A stretch of DNA of 64,000 nt from a virus, in the IMG/VR virus record IMGVR_UViG_3300042869_000396, positions 1-64,000 of that record; one strand, written 5' to 3'. Below the pieces are notes generated by a model that saw only the letters and a list, made by a program, of their open reading frames with translations, was not told the origin of the DNA and made no database searches. Below, in pieces: positions 29,391 through 38,148 of the stretch. Position 1 is the stretch's first letter. The number at the start of each line of letters is the position of its first letter. The translations under genes were made by a program, and so were the position numbers.

Positions 29391-29837
29391 TTATTTAACT
29401 TCCACAATGTCAATCACACGTGGCTTTTCAGACTCGGGAATATTGCGGATCAATTTCACAATCAGCATGCCATTGCGGATTTCTGCACCTGCAACTTCCA
29501 TGTGTTCAGCAAGTGGAAACTCACGAACAAAGTCGCGGGTGGCTAGACCACGATGCAAGTAAACAATTTCCGGATTCTCATGGCGAACAGATTCTGCTCC
29601 TTCGCCTTTTACTGTAAGCACATTAGCTTCTACAGTTACGGAAATTTCCGATTTTTCAAATCCTGTCACAGCAATTTGAATCTCATACTGATTCTCACCA
29701 GTCTTGAGTATATTGTGCGGAGGATAGTTGTTGGACACACTGTTGGAAAATCTACGTTCCATTTGGTCGAACATGGTGTCAAAACCAATCAGTGCTCTAT
29801 TAATAGCTTCAATTCTTTGTAATGCGTTATTGTTCAT
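29391..29837 (-). CDS. small heat shock protein Hsp20
   Basis: This 148-residue protein begins MNNNALQRIEAINRALIG (inner start behind AAGGAGACT). The alpha-crystallin domain at about 38-135 includes YPPHNILKTGENQYEIQIAVTGF, VLTVKGEG and the hydrophobic A-x-x-x-NGMLIV end. It is IbpA-like. Such chaperones hold unfolding proteins and hand them to DnaK, which is the next gene upstream. Several T4-like phages carry Hsp20 genes. Confidence 0.9.
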   Translation of the reverse strand: MNNNALQRIEAINRALIGFDTMFDQMERRFSNSVSNNYPPHNILKTGENQYEIQIAVTGFEKSEISVTVEANVLTVKGEGAESVRHENPEIVYLHRGLATRDFVREFPLAEHMEVAGAEIRNGMLIVKLIRNIPESEKPRVIDIVEVK

Positions 29838-29893
29838 AATAGTCTCCTTATAAAGTAAGAACAATGGGGACCCCGAAGGTGCCCCCAAGACAA

Positions 29894-31795
29894 TTAGCTA
29901 GACTTAGTTTCTGTAAACGTAGCGTCTACCACATTGTCATCTGCTTTGGCTTCTGGTTGAGGCGCCTGAGCTGCCTGTTCCTTGGCCTGCTTTTTCTCCA
30001 ACAATGTTTTCATTGCCGGAAAAACTTTTTCGAGTTCAGCTTTAATTTTATCAGCGTCATCTTCTTTCATAGCGTCTTCGACTGATTTAACTGCTGTCTC
30101 GATTTCTGTCTTTTCTGTATCAGTTAATTCATCTTTAAATTCTTCAAGATCTTTTTTAACTTCATGTACAGTTGCTTCAGCTTGGTTGCGAGCATCAATT
30201 AATGTTCGAGCTTTTTGATCACTCTCTGCATTTTCTTCAGCTTCACGTACCATGCGTTCAATTTCTTCTTTGCTTAGACCGCTATCTGATTTAATAGTGA
30301 TCTTGTTTTCTTTGCCTGTGCTCTTGTCCTTGGCCGAGATATTCATGATACCGTTAGCATCAATATCAAATGTAACTTCGATTTGCGGCTGTCCACGACG
30401 TTGCGGTTGAATACCTTCAAGATTGAATTCACCTAGCAATTTGTTGTATTGTACTAGATCACGCTCACCTTGGAATACCTTGATAGTCACCGCAGGTTGA
30501 TTGTCTTCTGCTGTTGAGAATGTCTGCTGTCCCTTAGTCGGAATGGTTGTGTTCTTTTGAATAACCTTTGCAAACACACCGCCCATTGTTTCAATACCCA
30601 AACTCAGTGGAGTCACATCTAGCAACAACACATCAGTACGATCGCCACCGAGAACAGCACCTTGTACTGCGGCACCTGCGGCAACAGCTTCGTCTGGATT
30701 AACATCCTTACGTGGTGCCTTGCCAAATAATTTTTCAACGGCTTCTTGTACCTTTGGCATACGTGTCATACCACCAACAAGAATAACTTCATCGATGTCA
30801 GCGGCTGTGACACCTGCATCTTTCATGGCAACTTTACATGGCTCAATTGAGCGAGTGATTAACTCGTCAACAAGCTGTTCTAACTTGCTACGGCTAATAG
30901 TGATATTCATGTGCTTAGGGCCACTTGCGTCTGCTGTGATGTATGGCAAATTAACACTTGTGCTTGCAGAGCTAGACAATTCAATTTTTGCCTTCTCAGC
31001 AGATTCTTTTAAACGCTGTAGAGCAAGTACATCTTTGGTTAGATCAACACCTTGATCCTTGCGGAATTCTTCAACCAAGTAATCCATAATACGTTGGTCA
31101 AAGTCTTCACCGCCAAGGAATGTATCGCCGTTTGTGCTCAATACTTCGATCTGCTTGTCTCCATCTACGTTGGCTATTTCGATGATCGAAACATCGAATG
31201 TACCGCCACCAAGATCGTAAACAGCAATTTTCCTATCTCTTTTATCAGCTTTATCAACGCCATAAGCAAGAGCTGCCGCAGTAGGCTCGTTAATAATACG
31301 GAGTACCTCCAGGCCTGCGATTTGTCCAGCGTCTTTAGTAGCTTGTCTTTGGCTGTCGTTAAAGTACGCAGGAACTGTGATAACTGCTTGAGTAACTTCA
31401 TGACCTAGATAATCCTCCGCTGTCTTTTTCATCTTACGCAAAACTTCTGCTGAGATTTGTGGAGGCGCCAACTCTTGACCATTAGCACGAACCCATGCAT
31501 CGCCATTCTTGGCTTCCATGATTTCGTAGGGCATAAGGTTGATGTCCTTTTGAACAGCTTCCTCTTTAAACTTGCGTCCAATCAAACGCTTTGAAGCATA
31601 GATTGTATTTTTGGGGTTAGTAACTGATTGACGTTTTGCTGAAGCACCTACGAGAATTTCATCTTTGCCGTAGGCAACGATTGAAGGTGTTGTTCTAGCA
31701 CCTTCTGCATTTTCAATTACTTTGGGGATGCCGTTTTCAATAACAGCTACACATGAGTTTGTGGTACCTAAATCGATACCGATGATCTTAGACAT
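29894..31795 (-). CDS. dnaK: DnaK (Hsp70) chaperone
   Basis: This 633-residue protein is a full-length Dna[15 protein letters not shown] at 5-18, [11 protein letters not shown] near 195, VGGMTRMP near 340, the linker [14 protein letters not shown], and the helical lid with an acidic end (DDNVVDATF). It reads as close to betaproteobacterial DnaK. No DnaJ or GrpE is seen here, so host partners are needed. A TATAAATA box at 31876 lies about 80 bases upstream. Confidence 0.95.
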   Translation of the reverse strand: MSKIIGIDLGTTNSCVAVIENGIPKVIENAEGARTTPSIVAYGKDEILVGASAKRQSVTNPKNTIYASKRLIGRKFKEEAVQKDINLMPYEIMEAKNGDAWVRANGQELAPPQISAEVLRKMKKTAEDYLGHEVTQAVITVPAYFNDSQRQATKDAGQIAGLEVLRIINEPTAAALAYGVDKADKRDRKIAVYDLGGGTFDVSIIEIANVDGDKQIEVLSTNGDTFLGGEDFDQRIMDYLVEEFRKDQGVDLTKDVLALQRLKESAEKAKIELSSSASTSVNLPYITADASGPKHMNITISRSKLEQLVDELITRSIEPCKVAMKDAGVTAADIDEVILVGGMTRMPKVQEAVEKLFGKAPRKDVNPDEAVAAGAAVQGAVLGGDRTDVLLLDVTPLSLGIETMGGVFAKVIQKNTTIPTKGQQTFSTAEDNQPAVTIKVFQGERDLVQYNKLLGEFNLEGIQPQRRGQPQIEVTFDIDANGIMNISAKDKSTGKENKITIKSDSGLSKEEIERMVREAEENAESDQKARTLIDARNQAEATVHEVKKDLEEFKDELTDTEKTEIETAVKSVEDAMKEDDADKIKAELEKVFPAMKTLLEKKQAKEQAAQAPQPEAKADDNVVDATFTETKSS

Positions 31796-31875
31796 AATTA
31801 TCTCCTTTTAAAGTAAGATCTAGATTGTGAGCACTATGCTCTATAAACCGCCCGCTTTGGTGCAGCTTACGATTT

Positions 31876-31883
31876 TATTTATA
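31876..31883 (-). promoter_or_regulatory. late-type promoter TATAAATA
   Basis: The T4 late consensus octamer on the minus strand lies 80 bases before dnaK and may drive the dnaK-hsp20-clpS run. Confidence 0.6.
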
Positions 31884-32168
31884 TCAAATATTCTCTAAAT
31901 TCTGAATATTTGACCATTTTTTTAGTTTTTCACGTTTAGCTTCAGCTGCACGGTCGATATTTGTCCAGCTTACAATATCCATGTTGTGCAAGATATCAAT
32001 CATGGTTATCATATCGCCTAGCTCTTCTTCCAGATGTTGCCTATTGGTTTTAGGTTTTCCTGGTTTAAAATTGTCTAGTCCGAAGCGGCTGATTTTACTT
32101 ACCGCTTGAATTACTTCAGCACATTCTTCTTGGAGAATGTCCATTACTTCTTTGGTTTGACTGTCCAT
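31884..32168 (-). CDS. MazG-like nucleotide pyrophosphohydrolase
   Basis: This 94-residue protein has EECAEVIQAVSK at about 14-25 and EEELGDMITMIDIL at about 47-60. These acidic motifs bind metal in MazG/all-alpha NTP pyrophosphatases. Phage MazG proteins may alter (p)ppGpp or nucleotide pools; here the exact substrate is unknown. Downstream of the exonuclease by four bases. Confidence 0.8.
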   Translation of the reverse strand: MDSQTKEVMDILQEECAEVIQAVSKISRFGLDNFKPGKPKTNRQHLEEELGDMITMIDILHNMDIVSWTNIDRAAEAKREKLKKWSNIQNLENI

Positions 32169-32171
32169 ATA

Positions 32172-32753
32172 TTACCTTTGATTTGCAAATGGTGCGATAT
32201 AGTTACCGTCGCTCATTGTACTGGTCCGCAGAGCTTTGTAGACATTTTGCACACCTACTGCTTGATTCCACGCATCTTCGAGAGCATGATGTTTTAGCAC
32301 TGGAGGACGGTTGGGATTGATACCTACATCGAAAATTGTGCGAGTGTCGCGAACTTCCCAGAAGCTCCAAGGAATAGCTTTGCCGATCTTACGAAAATAC
32401 CATTCTAGAATAGTAACATCAAAGCCAGCACCGTGACTCCATACTCTTTTGCCGCCCCAACAAAACTTGTACAGTTGTGTCATTGCTTCTTCAATAGAGA
32501 CTCTGTTTGCAGGATCAAATGCTTCGTTCTGAGCTTCCTGTGATTGTGAAGCCCACCAATCTAAGGTAGCCTGCGAAACCGTAGCACCAATCCGATCACA
32601 ACTATCAACATCAACACGGACATAAAATTTCTCACATTTTTTTTCGTTTACATCATCACCAAATGGATCAAATTTAACTGCACCAATGGTTAAGATTGTT
32701 GCTGTGGGGAGAACGTCTAGCGTCTCCAAGTCGATCATAATATCTGTGTTCAT
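32172..32753 (-). CDS. 3'-5' exonuclease (DEDD, DexA-like)
   Basis: This 193-residue protein has MIDLETLDV at about 6-14 (D and E of motif I), SHGAGFDVTILEWYF near 108 (motif II), and HHALEDAWNQA near 164 (motif III). It resembles phage DexA and Rv2179c-type exonucleases acting on DNA or RNA 3' ends. It is the first gene after a consensus sigma70 promoter, so is likely early. Confidence 0.8.
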   Translation of the reverse strand: MNTDIMIDLETLDVLPTATILTIGAVKFDPFGDDVNEKKCEKFYVRVDVDSCDRIGATVSQATLDWWASQSQEAQNEAFDPANRVSIEEAMTQLYKFCWGGKRVWSHGAGFDVTILEWYFRKIGKAIPWSFWEVRDTRTIFDVGINPNRPPVLKHHALEDAWNQAVGVQNVYKALRTSTMSDGNYIAPFANQR

Positions 32754-32759
32754 ACAGTT

Positions 32760-32788
32760 ATTATACTACCTTTCTGACAGAATGTCAA
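32760..32788 (-). promoter_or_regulatory. sigma70-type promoter
   Basis: TTGACA, 17 bases, TATAAT on the minus strand, seven bases before the exonuclease ATG. Confidence 0.8.
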
Positions 32789-32792
32789 TAGA

Positions 32793-33029
32793 TTAAAACA
32801 TTTTTTTAGGTAATTCGTTTTCACGCAGTTTCTTGCGCCATCTAGCCACTGCTGCACCTTTGAGGCGTTTGCGCATGGTTGTGGGTTTTTCGTAAAACTC
32901 TTTTTGTCTCAGTTCATCGAGAATACCACTTTCTTCGACTTTCTTTTTGAATCGGCGGAGAGCCTGATTGATATTTTCGCCTTCTTTGAGAACTACGGTT
33001 CTCCCTAGAGTAACTCTTGATTTATTCAT
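32793..33029 (-). CDS. rpsU: ribosomal protein bS21
   Basis: This 78-residue protein has the bS21 core: VVLKEGENINQALRRFKKKVEESGIL and FYEKPTTMRKRLKGAAVARWRKKL. bS21 sits near the anti-Shine-Dalgarno end of 16S rRNA. Phage-coded copies are known and may favour phage mRNAs. It is basic and full-length. It overlaps the next gene by eight bases. Confidence 0.93.
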   Translation of the reverse strand: MNKSRVTLGRTVVLKEGENINQALRRFKKKVEESGILDELRQKEFYEKPTTMRKRLKGAAVARWRKKLRENELPKKMF

Positions 33030-33405
33030 AATTGTTTATGGTTAGGTTAAGTAAAGATTCACAATCCTCACTAGCATATATAGCCTTTGCATTAGCACGT
33101 GATAAATTTCTTAGGTTGCCAAAGTAGTGTGAATTTTTTTGAGCGCAGATGTATCCTATAACAAGACTGTTTGCGCTATCTGCGTTGAATATGATGAGAT
33201 CGCTCTTGGATTTTTTGTCCAGCAGCCAATCCGTGTCGTGATCAGATGACCAAAGATAGGTAATGATATCATGCTGTGATTTTAGATTCAACAAACTATC
33301 TGAAATGATTTTGGTCTGTTCAGCATTGAGATCTACCAACAACAATCTAAAACCATCAATCAATACATCGTCAGGAGCAGTGACTACAACTACCTTGGCT
33401 GTCAT
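33022..33405 (-). CDS. hypothetical phage protein
   Basis: This 127-residue protein has an alternating strand/helix pattern (KVVVVTAPDDVLIDGFRLLLVDL; SDLIIFNADSANSLVIGYI) like a receiver or Rossmann-type domain. It resembles a degenerate response-regulator fold, but no phosphoacceptor motif is clear. It overlaps the membrane gene by four bases. Confidence 0.6.
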   Translation of the reverse strand: MTAKVVVVTAPDDVLIDGFRLLLVDLNAEQTKIISDSLLNLKSQHDIITYLWSSDHDTDWLLDKKSKSDLIIFNADSANSLVIGYICAQKNSHYFGNLRNLSRANAKAIYASEDCESLLNLTINNYE

Positions 33406-34796
33406 CCTTGTCCTTTGACTTGTTTGACCTTTTGCCAGATCGTAGATTCATTCTGCTCGGCATTTTGAATATAGCCCACTAGCTTTCCTGAATCTTGCGA
33501 ATCTGTTGACCCTGTTCCCGTTCCATCCATGCTGTTATCTTTTTTTTTAGTTTCTTCAACTTGTTCTAGAGCCCATTTCGCTGCTTCTTCTGCGGCTTCA
33601 TTGTCTGTAAAGTCGGGGGCAGCTTTTAGGTACTCTTCCCAAGGAAGACGATCAATCAAACCATTTTCTAAAAGACGTCTGTGTCTTTTCAAAGAATCGT
33701 CCGGATGATCGTGTTTCCAATTTCGCTTGGCTTCTCTAATCTCAACTGTGTCATTTTCGTCGTAGTCGTCATCCTCTTCATGCAGTTCCTCAGACGCCGT
33801 TATATCACCTCCTAGTGCGGTCGGCTGTGTTGTGAAAGAATCTACGACAGGTGCTGTGTGTGTTGTTTGTATATATGCGGCTGCGGGAAACGGCCATAAA
33901 TTTGTGGCTGGTGGTATAAAAGGTTCTGATCTTGGAGTAATTTCTTCATTGGTTGGAGGACCATCTTTGTTATCTGTTGGTATGGAATTTTCTAGAGATT
34001 CCTTGTGGTCTTCTTCGGCTCTGCGAAACCATTGAAAACTATATTGGCTGGCCAACAGCAGTATCACTGCCAAAGGATCAAATACTGAAACAATGATAAT
34101 AATTACCCAAGTCACCGCTTTTTCTAATAGGTTGGCATCGGGATTGCTGCCATACACAAAGGCAGCTATGTATTTGATGGGACCAACTTCAGCTTCAACC
34201 TTGCGTATTTCGGCCGCAATTGGAGCACGTTCTTCATTAAGAGTGGCAATGGCCTTTTGCGATTTAGTTATGTCAGAATTTATCTGGGCTCTTTCTTTGG
34301 CCTGGCGTTGACGCATGGTATTGGCATTGACAGCCCCTTGATCAGTTTTACTGCGAGCAATGGTTTCATCAATGGTGGCATCCATTTGTTTCAGGGCCTT
34401 GCGACCAGCTTCGATGTTTTCGCGTTCAGTTTTTATTTTTTCGTCATAGATAGCAATTTTGCTCTGAACATCTCCGGACACTAATGTTTGATCACTGTGT
34501 GCCTTTGATAGAAAACCAAAGATGCCCATGGAGGTAATTACCATAAGGATGGCAATGGCAACTATGAGATAACTTCTAATGTAAATAGGGGCTCTATCCC
34601 AATTGATTTTTAACCATACAGTGGCAATTAATTTGCTGACTTCTAGCACTACACCCATAACAATAATAGGGATAGCAGCGGCTGCGAAAATGCTAACGAG
34701 ACCCGCTACGCTGTACCAAATGGCCACTGCAGAAATGGTTAACCCGCTGAACAGGGCCAGCCAGGCAATAATTTTATCGCTGAGATTTATTTTCAT
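33402..34796 (-). CDS. large membrane/coiled-coil protein
   Basis: This 464-residue protein has three membrane helices within the first 100 residues, a coiled-coil domain at about 115-210 (rich in Lys, Glu and Gln), one further membrane helix near 230-250, and an acidic disordered tail. I recall proteins of this plan in marine T4-like phages; function is unknown. AATAAATATTACACATG puts a late box at the start. Confidence 0.65.
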   Translation of the reverse strand: MKINLSDKIIAWLALFSGLTISAVAIWYSVAGLVSIFAAAAIPIIVMGVVLEVSKLIATVWLKINWDRAPIYIRSYLIVAIAILMVITSMGIFGFLSKAHSDQTLVSGDVQSKIAIYDEKIKTERENIEAGRKALKQMDATIDETIARSKTDQGAVNANTMRQRQAKERAQINSDITKSQKAIATLNEERAPIAAEIRKVEAEVGPIKYIAAFVYGSNPDANLLEKAVTWVIIIIVSVFDPLAVILLLASQYSFQWFRRAEEDHKESLENSIPTDNKDGPPTNEEITPRSEPFIPPATNLWPFPAAAYIQTTHTAPVVDSFTTQPTALGGDITASEELHEEDDDYDENDTVEIREAKRNWKHDHPDDSLKRHRRLLENGLIDRLPWEEYLKAAPDFTDNEAAEEAAKWALEQVEETKKKDNSMDGTGTGSTDSQDSGKLVGYIQNAEQNESTIWQKVKQVKGQG

Positions 34797-34802
34797 GTGT
34801 AA

Positions 34803-34810
34803 TATTTATT
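34803..34810 (-). promoter_or_regulatory. late-type promoter box
   Basis: AATAAATA on the minus strand, six bases before the ATG of the membrane protein gene. Confidence 0.5.
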
Positions 34811-35237
34811 CCCTTATCCAACGCCAATTACTGCTCGCATTTGAGAAACAGGCTGTGCTACTCAATGTTCTCTGCACACCATAAGCTATGGCCTGCACAT
34901 GCATCCTCCTACAATATCCCGATCCAGTGGGCCATGTCATCACAGGCACTGCAACACCACTAGCATCACGTTTGTACCATTCAACAGCCTGTCCATTTTC
35001 GGCAAACATCACGGCATGATACAGCGCCTGGGTGTAAGAATCTTTTTGATCATTGTCCAAAGTTTTGAACCATCCAAAAGATATTTGCGCAACTTCATTA
35101 ATAAACGAACCTGAGCGATATTCGAAAAATCTAGGATTACTGATGTCATTAGCCAATGCTGGACTAGTTACGACCAGTATTAACAATTTCCCAGCCACCA
35201 TCCATTTTTTGACAACTGACGCCTTTGCGTTGAACAT
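34806..35237 (-). CDS. secreted surface-antigen-like protein
   Basis: This 143-residue protein has an N-terminal signal (KKWMVAGKLLILVVTSPALA). The mature part includes GSFINEVAQISFGWFKTLDNDQKD and ends with GVQRTLSSTACFSNASSNWRWIRE. The pattern of L..D......A...A...G....W....SG..G.V.... recalls rickettsial 17-kDa-type surface antigens, but weakly. It overlaps the lipoprotein gene upstream. Confidence 0.55.
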   Translation of the reverse strand: MFNAKASVVKKWMVAGKLLILVVTSPALANDISNPRFFEYRSGSFINEVAQISFGWFKTLDNDQKDSYTQALYHAVMFAENGQAVEWYKRDASGVAVPVMTWPTGSGYCRRMHVQAIAYGVQRTLSSTACFSNASSNWRWIRE

Positions 35238-35499
35238 CTCTTCCTCCAATCTGCATCCAATAAGTAAATTCACCGCAGTTAGTTGACATACCTAACCTTG
35301 CCGTGGTAATTCGTTTGATATCGTCGTCTGTGCATTCTAACACAGTCTTGCTATCTACTGTTTCTTTGTTATGAGTAGTAATAGTTTGACTAGTATGACA
35401 GTACTGCGGTTTCTGAGCAACAACTTTTGATGCAGATCCGCAGCCTGTTAGCGCCAATAATGCCAGTGCAGGAACTACTGTAATGACCAGAGCCTTCAT
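35164..35499 (-). CDS. small lipoprotein
   Basis: This 111-residue protein has a lipobox (LALLALTGC). The mature part contains four further Cys, likely two disulfides (CHTSQ, LECTDD, STNCGEF, VSCQKM). It is followed by overlapping secreted genes, a small envelope group. The function is unknown. Confidence 0.65.
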   Translation of the reverse strand: MKALVITVVPALALLALTGCGSASKVVAQKPQYCHTSQTITTHNKETVDSKTVLECTDDDIKRITTARLGMSTNCGEFTYWMQIGGRDVQRKGVSCQKMDGGWEIVNTGRN

Positions 35500-35978
35500 T
35501 ATTGAGCTCGCTTGGTCTGAGCTTCAGCGATCAATTGATCGAATGTAGCCTTCTTCATCTCAAGACGAACAAAAGTATAATGTTTTCCGGCCATAGTAAA
35601 GTGTCCGCGTTCACTTTTCACATGACGGCGGATGGCGGTGTCTTCTACCTTGTAGGTAATCTTGGTACGAGTTGTTTTCTTGTCGTTGACAATGTCAATA
35701 GATGTTTCGCTATTAACTGTACCATTGATACGTTTTGCAAAGTTGTTCATTGCAATCGCATCCATTTGTTCTTCTGCTGCCTGAGCGTAATTACTGTCTC
35801 CTGCACCGCAGGCATAGACATAATCTTCACTCCACCAGAACCAACCTTTAACGCCTTCCTGTGCGCAACTTTGATACCAACCAGGTTGAGCAAATGTCTT
35901 GCGCTCTGGAATATCTTTCATTGACGAACAGCCTGTAATAGCTGTTGCAAGTAAGCCTACTAGAATTGCCTTTTTCAT
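35499..35978 (-). CDS. lipoprotein, LPP20-like
   Basis: This 159-residue protein begins MKKAILVGLLATAITGC (inner start with a lipobox chosen over a long N-terminal extension across its promoter). The C-terminal part (AMNNFAKRINGTVNSET, TRTKITYKV) resembles LPP20-type lipoproteins. It is exported to the outer membrane by prediction. It shares a base with the next gene. Confidence 0.65.
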   Translation of the reverse strand: MKKAILVGLLATAITGCSSMKDIPERKTFAQPGWYQSCAQEGVKGWFWWSEDYVYACGAGDSNYAQAAEEQMDAIAMNNFAKRINGTVNSETSIDIVNDKKTTRTKITYKVEDTAIRRHVKSERGHFTMAGKHYTFVRLEMKKATFDQLIAEAQTKRAQ

Positions 35979-36012
35979 CGTGTACCTTTCTGTGTGTGTT
36001 AACGATATAATA

Positions 36013-36041
36013 AGTATAGCACCACGGCTGCTCAATGTCAA
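36013..36041 (-). promoter_or_regulatory. sigma70-type promoter
   Basis: TTGACA, 17 bases, TATACT on the minus strand, 35 bases before the lipoprotein ATG. Confidence 0.8.
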
Positions 36042-36058
36042 CCGGGTGCTTAACCAAT

Positions 36059-36394
36059 TTATTTGAAGAAGATTAGCGCCATCATTACTGCTTGGACAAT
36101 AAATCCAAATCCAATAGTGACTACGTTGAGCATGTCTTTTTGCACTGTGGCTTTGACAAATAACAGGGTTAGGCCGCCCCAGCATAACAACACAAGATCC
36201 ACTGCGGGCATCTTGTCAGTTAACCCACTCATTACAGCGAACAGACTAGGAACAGTGGCAGCGTGTAGTACAATGACTGCTAGCCAACCAAATGTCTCTG
36301 CCGAAATGTGGCTGACTTTGGCGGTAGCCCAGGTTTTGAACTCTTGAAGATTTTCAAAATGAGGCAGCGGATTAAATTTGTTGAAGTCTACCAT
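36059..36394 (-). CDS. small membrane protein
   Basis: This 111-residue protein (start MVDFNKFNPL) has three hydrophobic helices: WLAVIVLHAATVPSLFAVMSG, VDLVLLCWGGLTLLFV and VVTIGFGFIVQAVMMALIFF. It directly follows the cell-wall hydrolase, overlapping neither strongly, so a holin role is possible. No family is certain. Confidence 0.6.
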   Translation of the reverse strand: MVDFNKFNPLPHFENLQEFKTWATAKVSHISAETFGWLAVIVLHAATVPSLFAVMSGLTDKMPAVDLVLLCWGGLTLLFVKATVQKDMLNVVTIGFGFIVQAVMMALIFFK

Positions 36395-36395
36395 T

Positions 36396-36941
36396 TTATT
36401 TCTTTCCTCTGTAAAAGATATGATTGCCGATTGTTCCAATTTTTTCTAGATTCCATTGCGGATTGACATAGTTAGCATGATAATACAATGCTTCTTTCAT
36501 TACGTCAAGTCTGAAACCTTCCAATAATACCTTTTTAGCCACAGCCATACTTTCGTTGTAAGCCGATTGGTTAATAGGTCTAGCTTTGTGCGCAGTGTCA
36601 CAATACCATGAGAATTGGCAAATGACTCTGTCTATCACTACTGACTTTTGAAAAACAACTGCACAGACATCTTTTGGGAACGAGGGATGAGACGCCCTGT
36701 TCATGGTGACCTGTGCCACTGCTACTTTGCCTTCAAAGTTTTCGTGTCCTGCTTCGCGATAGATATTCATCGCTAGGCATTCTAGTTGTCGTTCTCTAGT
36801 TTTAATTGACACAATGTCGGGCGATGATAACATCTGACCCTCACGTAGCTTTTCCATTTTGGCAAAAGTTACATTCTGCACCAATAGGCATACTACAATT
36901 AAACCTATAACATAGGTGGTAAATCTAATAAATTTTTCCAT
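36396..36941 (-). CDS. SleB/CwlJ-type cell wall hydrolase (putative endolysin)
   Basis: This 181-residue protein has an N-terminal membrane anchor (FTTYVIGLIVVCLLVQNVTF), then a hydrolase_2 domain: ECLAMNIYREAGHENFEGKVAVAQVTMNRA (catalytic Glu in REA) and a CQFSWYCD stretch. SleB-type enzymes cut peptidoglycan. The anchor suggests a signal-arrest-release endolysin. A possible holin is the next gene. The ~300-base structured region upstream could be its leader. Confidence 0.82.
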   Translation of the reverse strand: MEKFIRFTTYVIGLIVVCLLVQNVTFAKMEKLREGQMLSSPDIVSIKTRERQLECLAMNIYREAGHENFEGKVAVAQVTMNRASHPSFPKDVCAVVFQKSVVIDRVICQFSWYCDTAHKARPINQSAYNESMAVAKKVLLEGFRLDVMKEALYYHANYVNPQWNLEKIGTIGNHIFYRGKK

Positions 36942-37241
36942 AAGTCCTCCTTTGACTTGGTGTAATCCAAAGTTCAGATTACATTACATAAAGGGAGTTA
37001 ACTTCACGAGGCTCTGAAAGAACCCTACTTTCGTGTAGTTGTCTCCATTAGCCACTAAGTTCATAACTCTTAGTACCTTTGGCGACCCTTGGCATCCCGA
37101 AAATACGGGTTTCTCATTGGCCAAGACCCGCGGGCTAAACTTCCATGCTTTTGACATTTTCATCTAACCAACTATCTTAGTTTCTTTGCGAAACGTTTAA
37201 TATATACCTCATACTTGCGTTATCTCCCGAGAAACTGGTGA
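36942..37241 (-). ncRNA. structured leader or RNA upstream of the hydrolase
   Basis: No frame is present. The minus strand holds GTTTC/GAAAC, CTTGGC/GCCAAG with an inner CCCG/CGGG, CTAAG/CTTAG, CACGA/TCGTG and GTAATC/GATTAC hairpins, in series. I could not match it to a known riboswitch or RNA family. Confidence 0.5.
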
Positions 37242-37637
37242 TTATCGACGCATTTTGGAGATATCTTGTGCTTCTTCATCACTGAACACAGGCACAGCGT
37301 TGCTCTTGTGCATTGTCGCAATGCCTTTGACTTTGGTTCCAGTGTAGATTGGACTGGCTTTTAACACAGCATTGCCGCCGGTATCCACACTTTTGATATG
37401 TGCAGTGGTATTGCGGCCCTCAGGAATCTTCAGTGAGTATGATTTGCTCAAAGATTCTGCCGCCAGCCCACGAGTTCGTTTCTTATCTTCAATCTCTACA
37501 GCCCATTTCTTCTGTAGTTCTTTCCACGATTCGTTCAATTCACGGGCCTTTCTTGCGTGTTCTGCTGATGCAAACTTTTGCTTGCCTTTGGGTTTGCCAG
37601 TGGTACTAAGCCACGGACCTTCTAGATGCATTGTCAA
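37242..37637 (-). CDS. conserved phage hypothetical protein
   Basis: This 131-residue, basic protein begins MTMHLEGPWLSTTGKPKGKQKFASAEHARKAR. The LEGPWLSTTGKxKGKQKFxSAxxAR motif recurs in T4-like phages as I recall. The rest is Lys/Ser-rich with a conserved-looking HKSNAVPVFSDEEAQDISKMRR end, which suggests a DNA-associated or structural role. Confidence 0.68.
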   Translation of the reverse strand: MTMHLEGPWLSTTGKPKGKQKFASAEHARKARELNESWKELQKKWAVEIEDKKRTRGLAAESLSKSYSLKIPEGRNTTAHIKSVDTGGNAVLKASPIYTGTKVKGIATMHKSNAVPVFSDEEAQDISKMRR

Positions 37638-37670
37638 AAGAAACCTCCAAACTTGTTAAACTATACGACT

Positions 37671-37699
37671 AGTATAGCATCTAGTTTAGAGGTTGTCAA
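37671..37699 (-). promoter_or_regulatory. sigma70-type promoter
   Basis: TTGACA, 17 bases, TATACT on the minus strand, 34 bases before the 131-residue gene. Confidence 0.8.
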
Positions 37700-37735
37700 C
37701 TGCCTACAATTCAATTTATTGCAAAGAATAACGCC

Positions 37736-38104
37736 TTATGGAAACCTCTTGCTGAATATCTCACTCTGCTCTGCAGTCAAGGCAATTTCATATTGGTAGT
37801 CTGGATGATCAATTCCTAGATAAGGTTGTCCACCAATTTGCCATAAACGAGCTTCGTGTTGCGCCAGTCTCCAACTGACGTGATTGTCAGCTTTGTTCCT
37901 GTTTGGCATGTCTTCGGGATAATTGCCGTTGCCGGTCCGACACCGAAGTTTTGGTCCGGTATCTACTTTGAAATAGAGCTGGTTGGCTATATCGTCAAGC
38001 ACTGGCATGGCAGTGATACTGGCAGTAATGCCGATTCCCATATCATTTGCCGGCTCTTCAAATGCCAATGTTAAATCTGGCCCTAGTTTAATTTCTATAA
38101 TCAT
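37736..38104 (-). CDS. hypothetical protein
   Basis: This 122-residue, beta-rich protein (IEIKLGPDLTLAFEE, GIGITASITAMPV) with a helical end. No family is recognised. It follows the SGNH hydrolase gene by ~45 bases. Confidence 0.6.
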   Translation of the reverse strand: MIIEIKLGPDLTLAFEEPANDMGIGITASITAMPVLDDIANQLYFKVDTGPKLRCRTGNGNYPEDMPNRNKADNHVSWRLAQHEARLWQIGGQPYLGIDHPDYQYEIALTAEQSEIFSKRFP

Positions 38105-38148
38105 GATATTCCTTGTGTTTTACTTAGCTGTATTGTGTTCGACAGATT

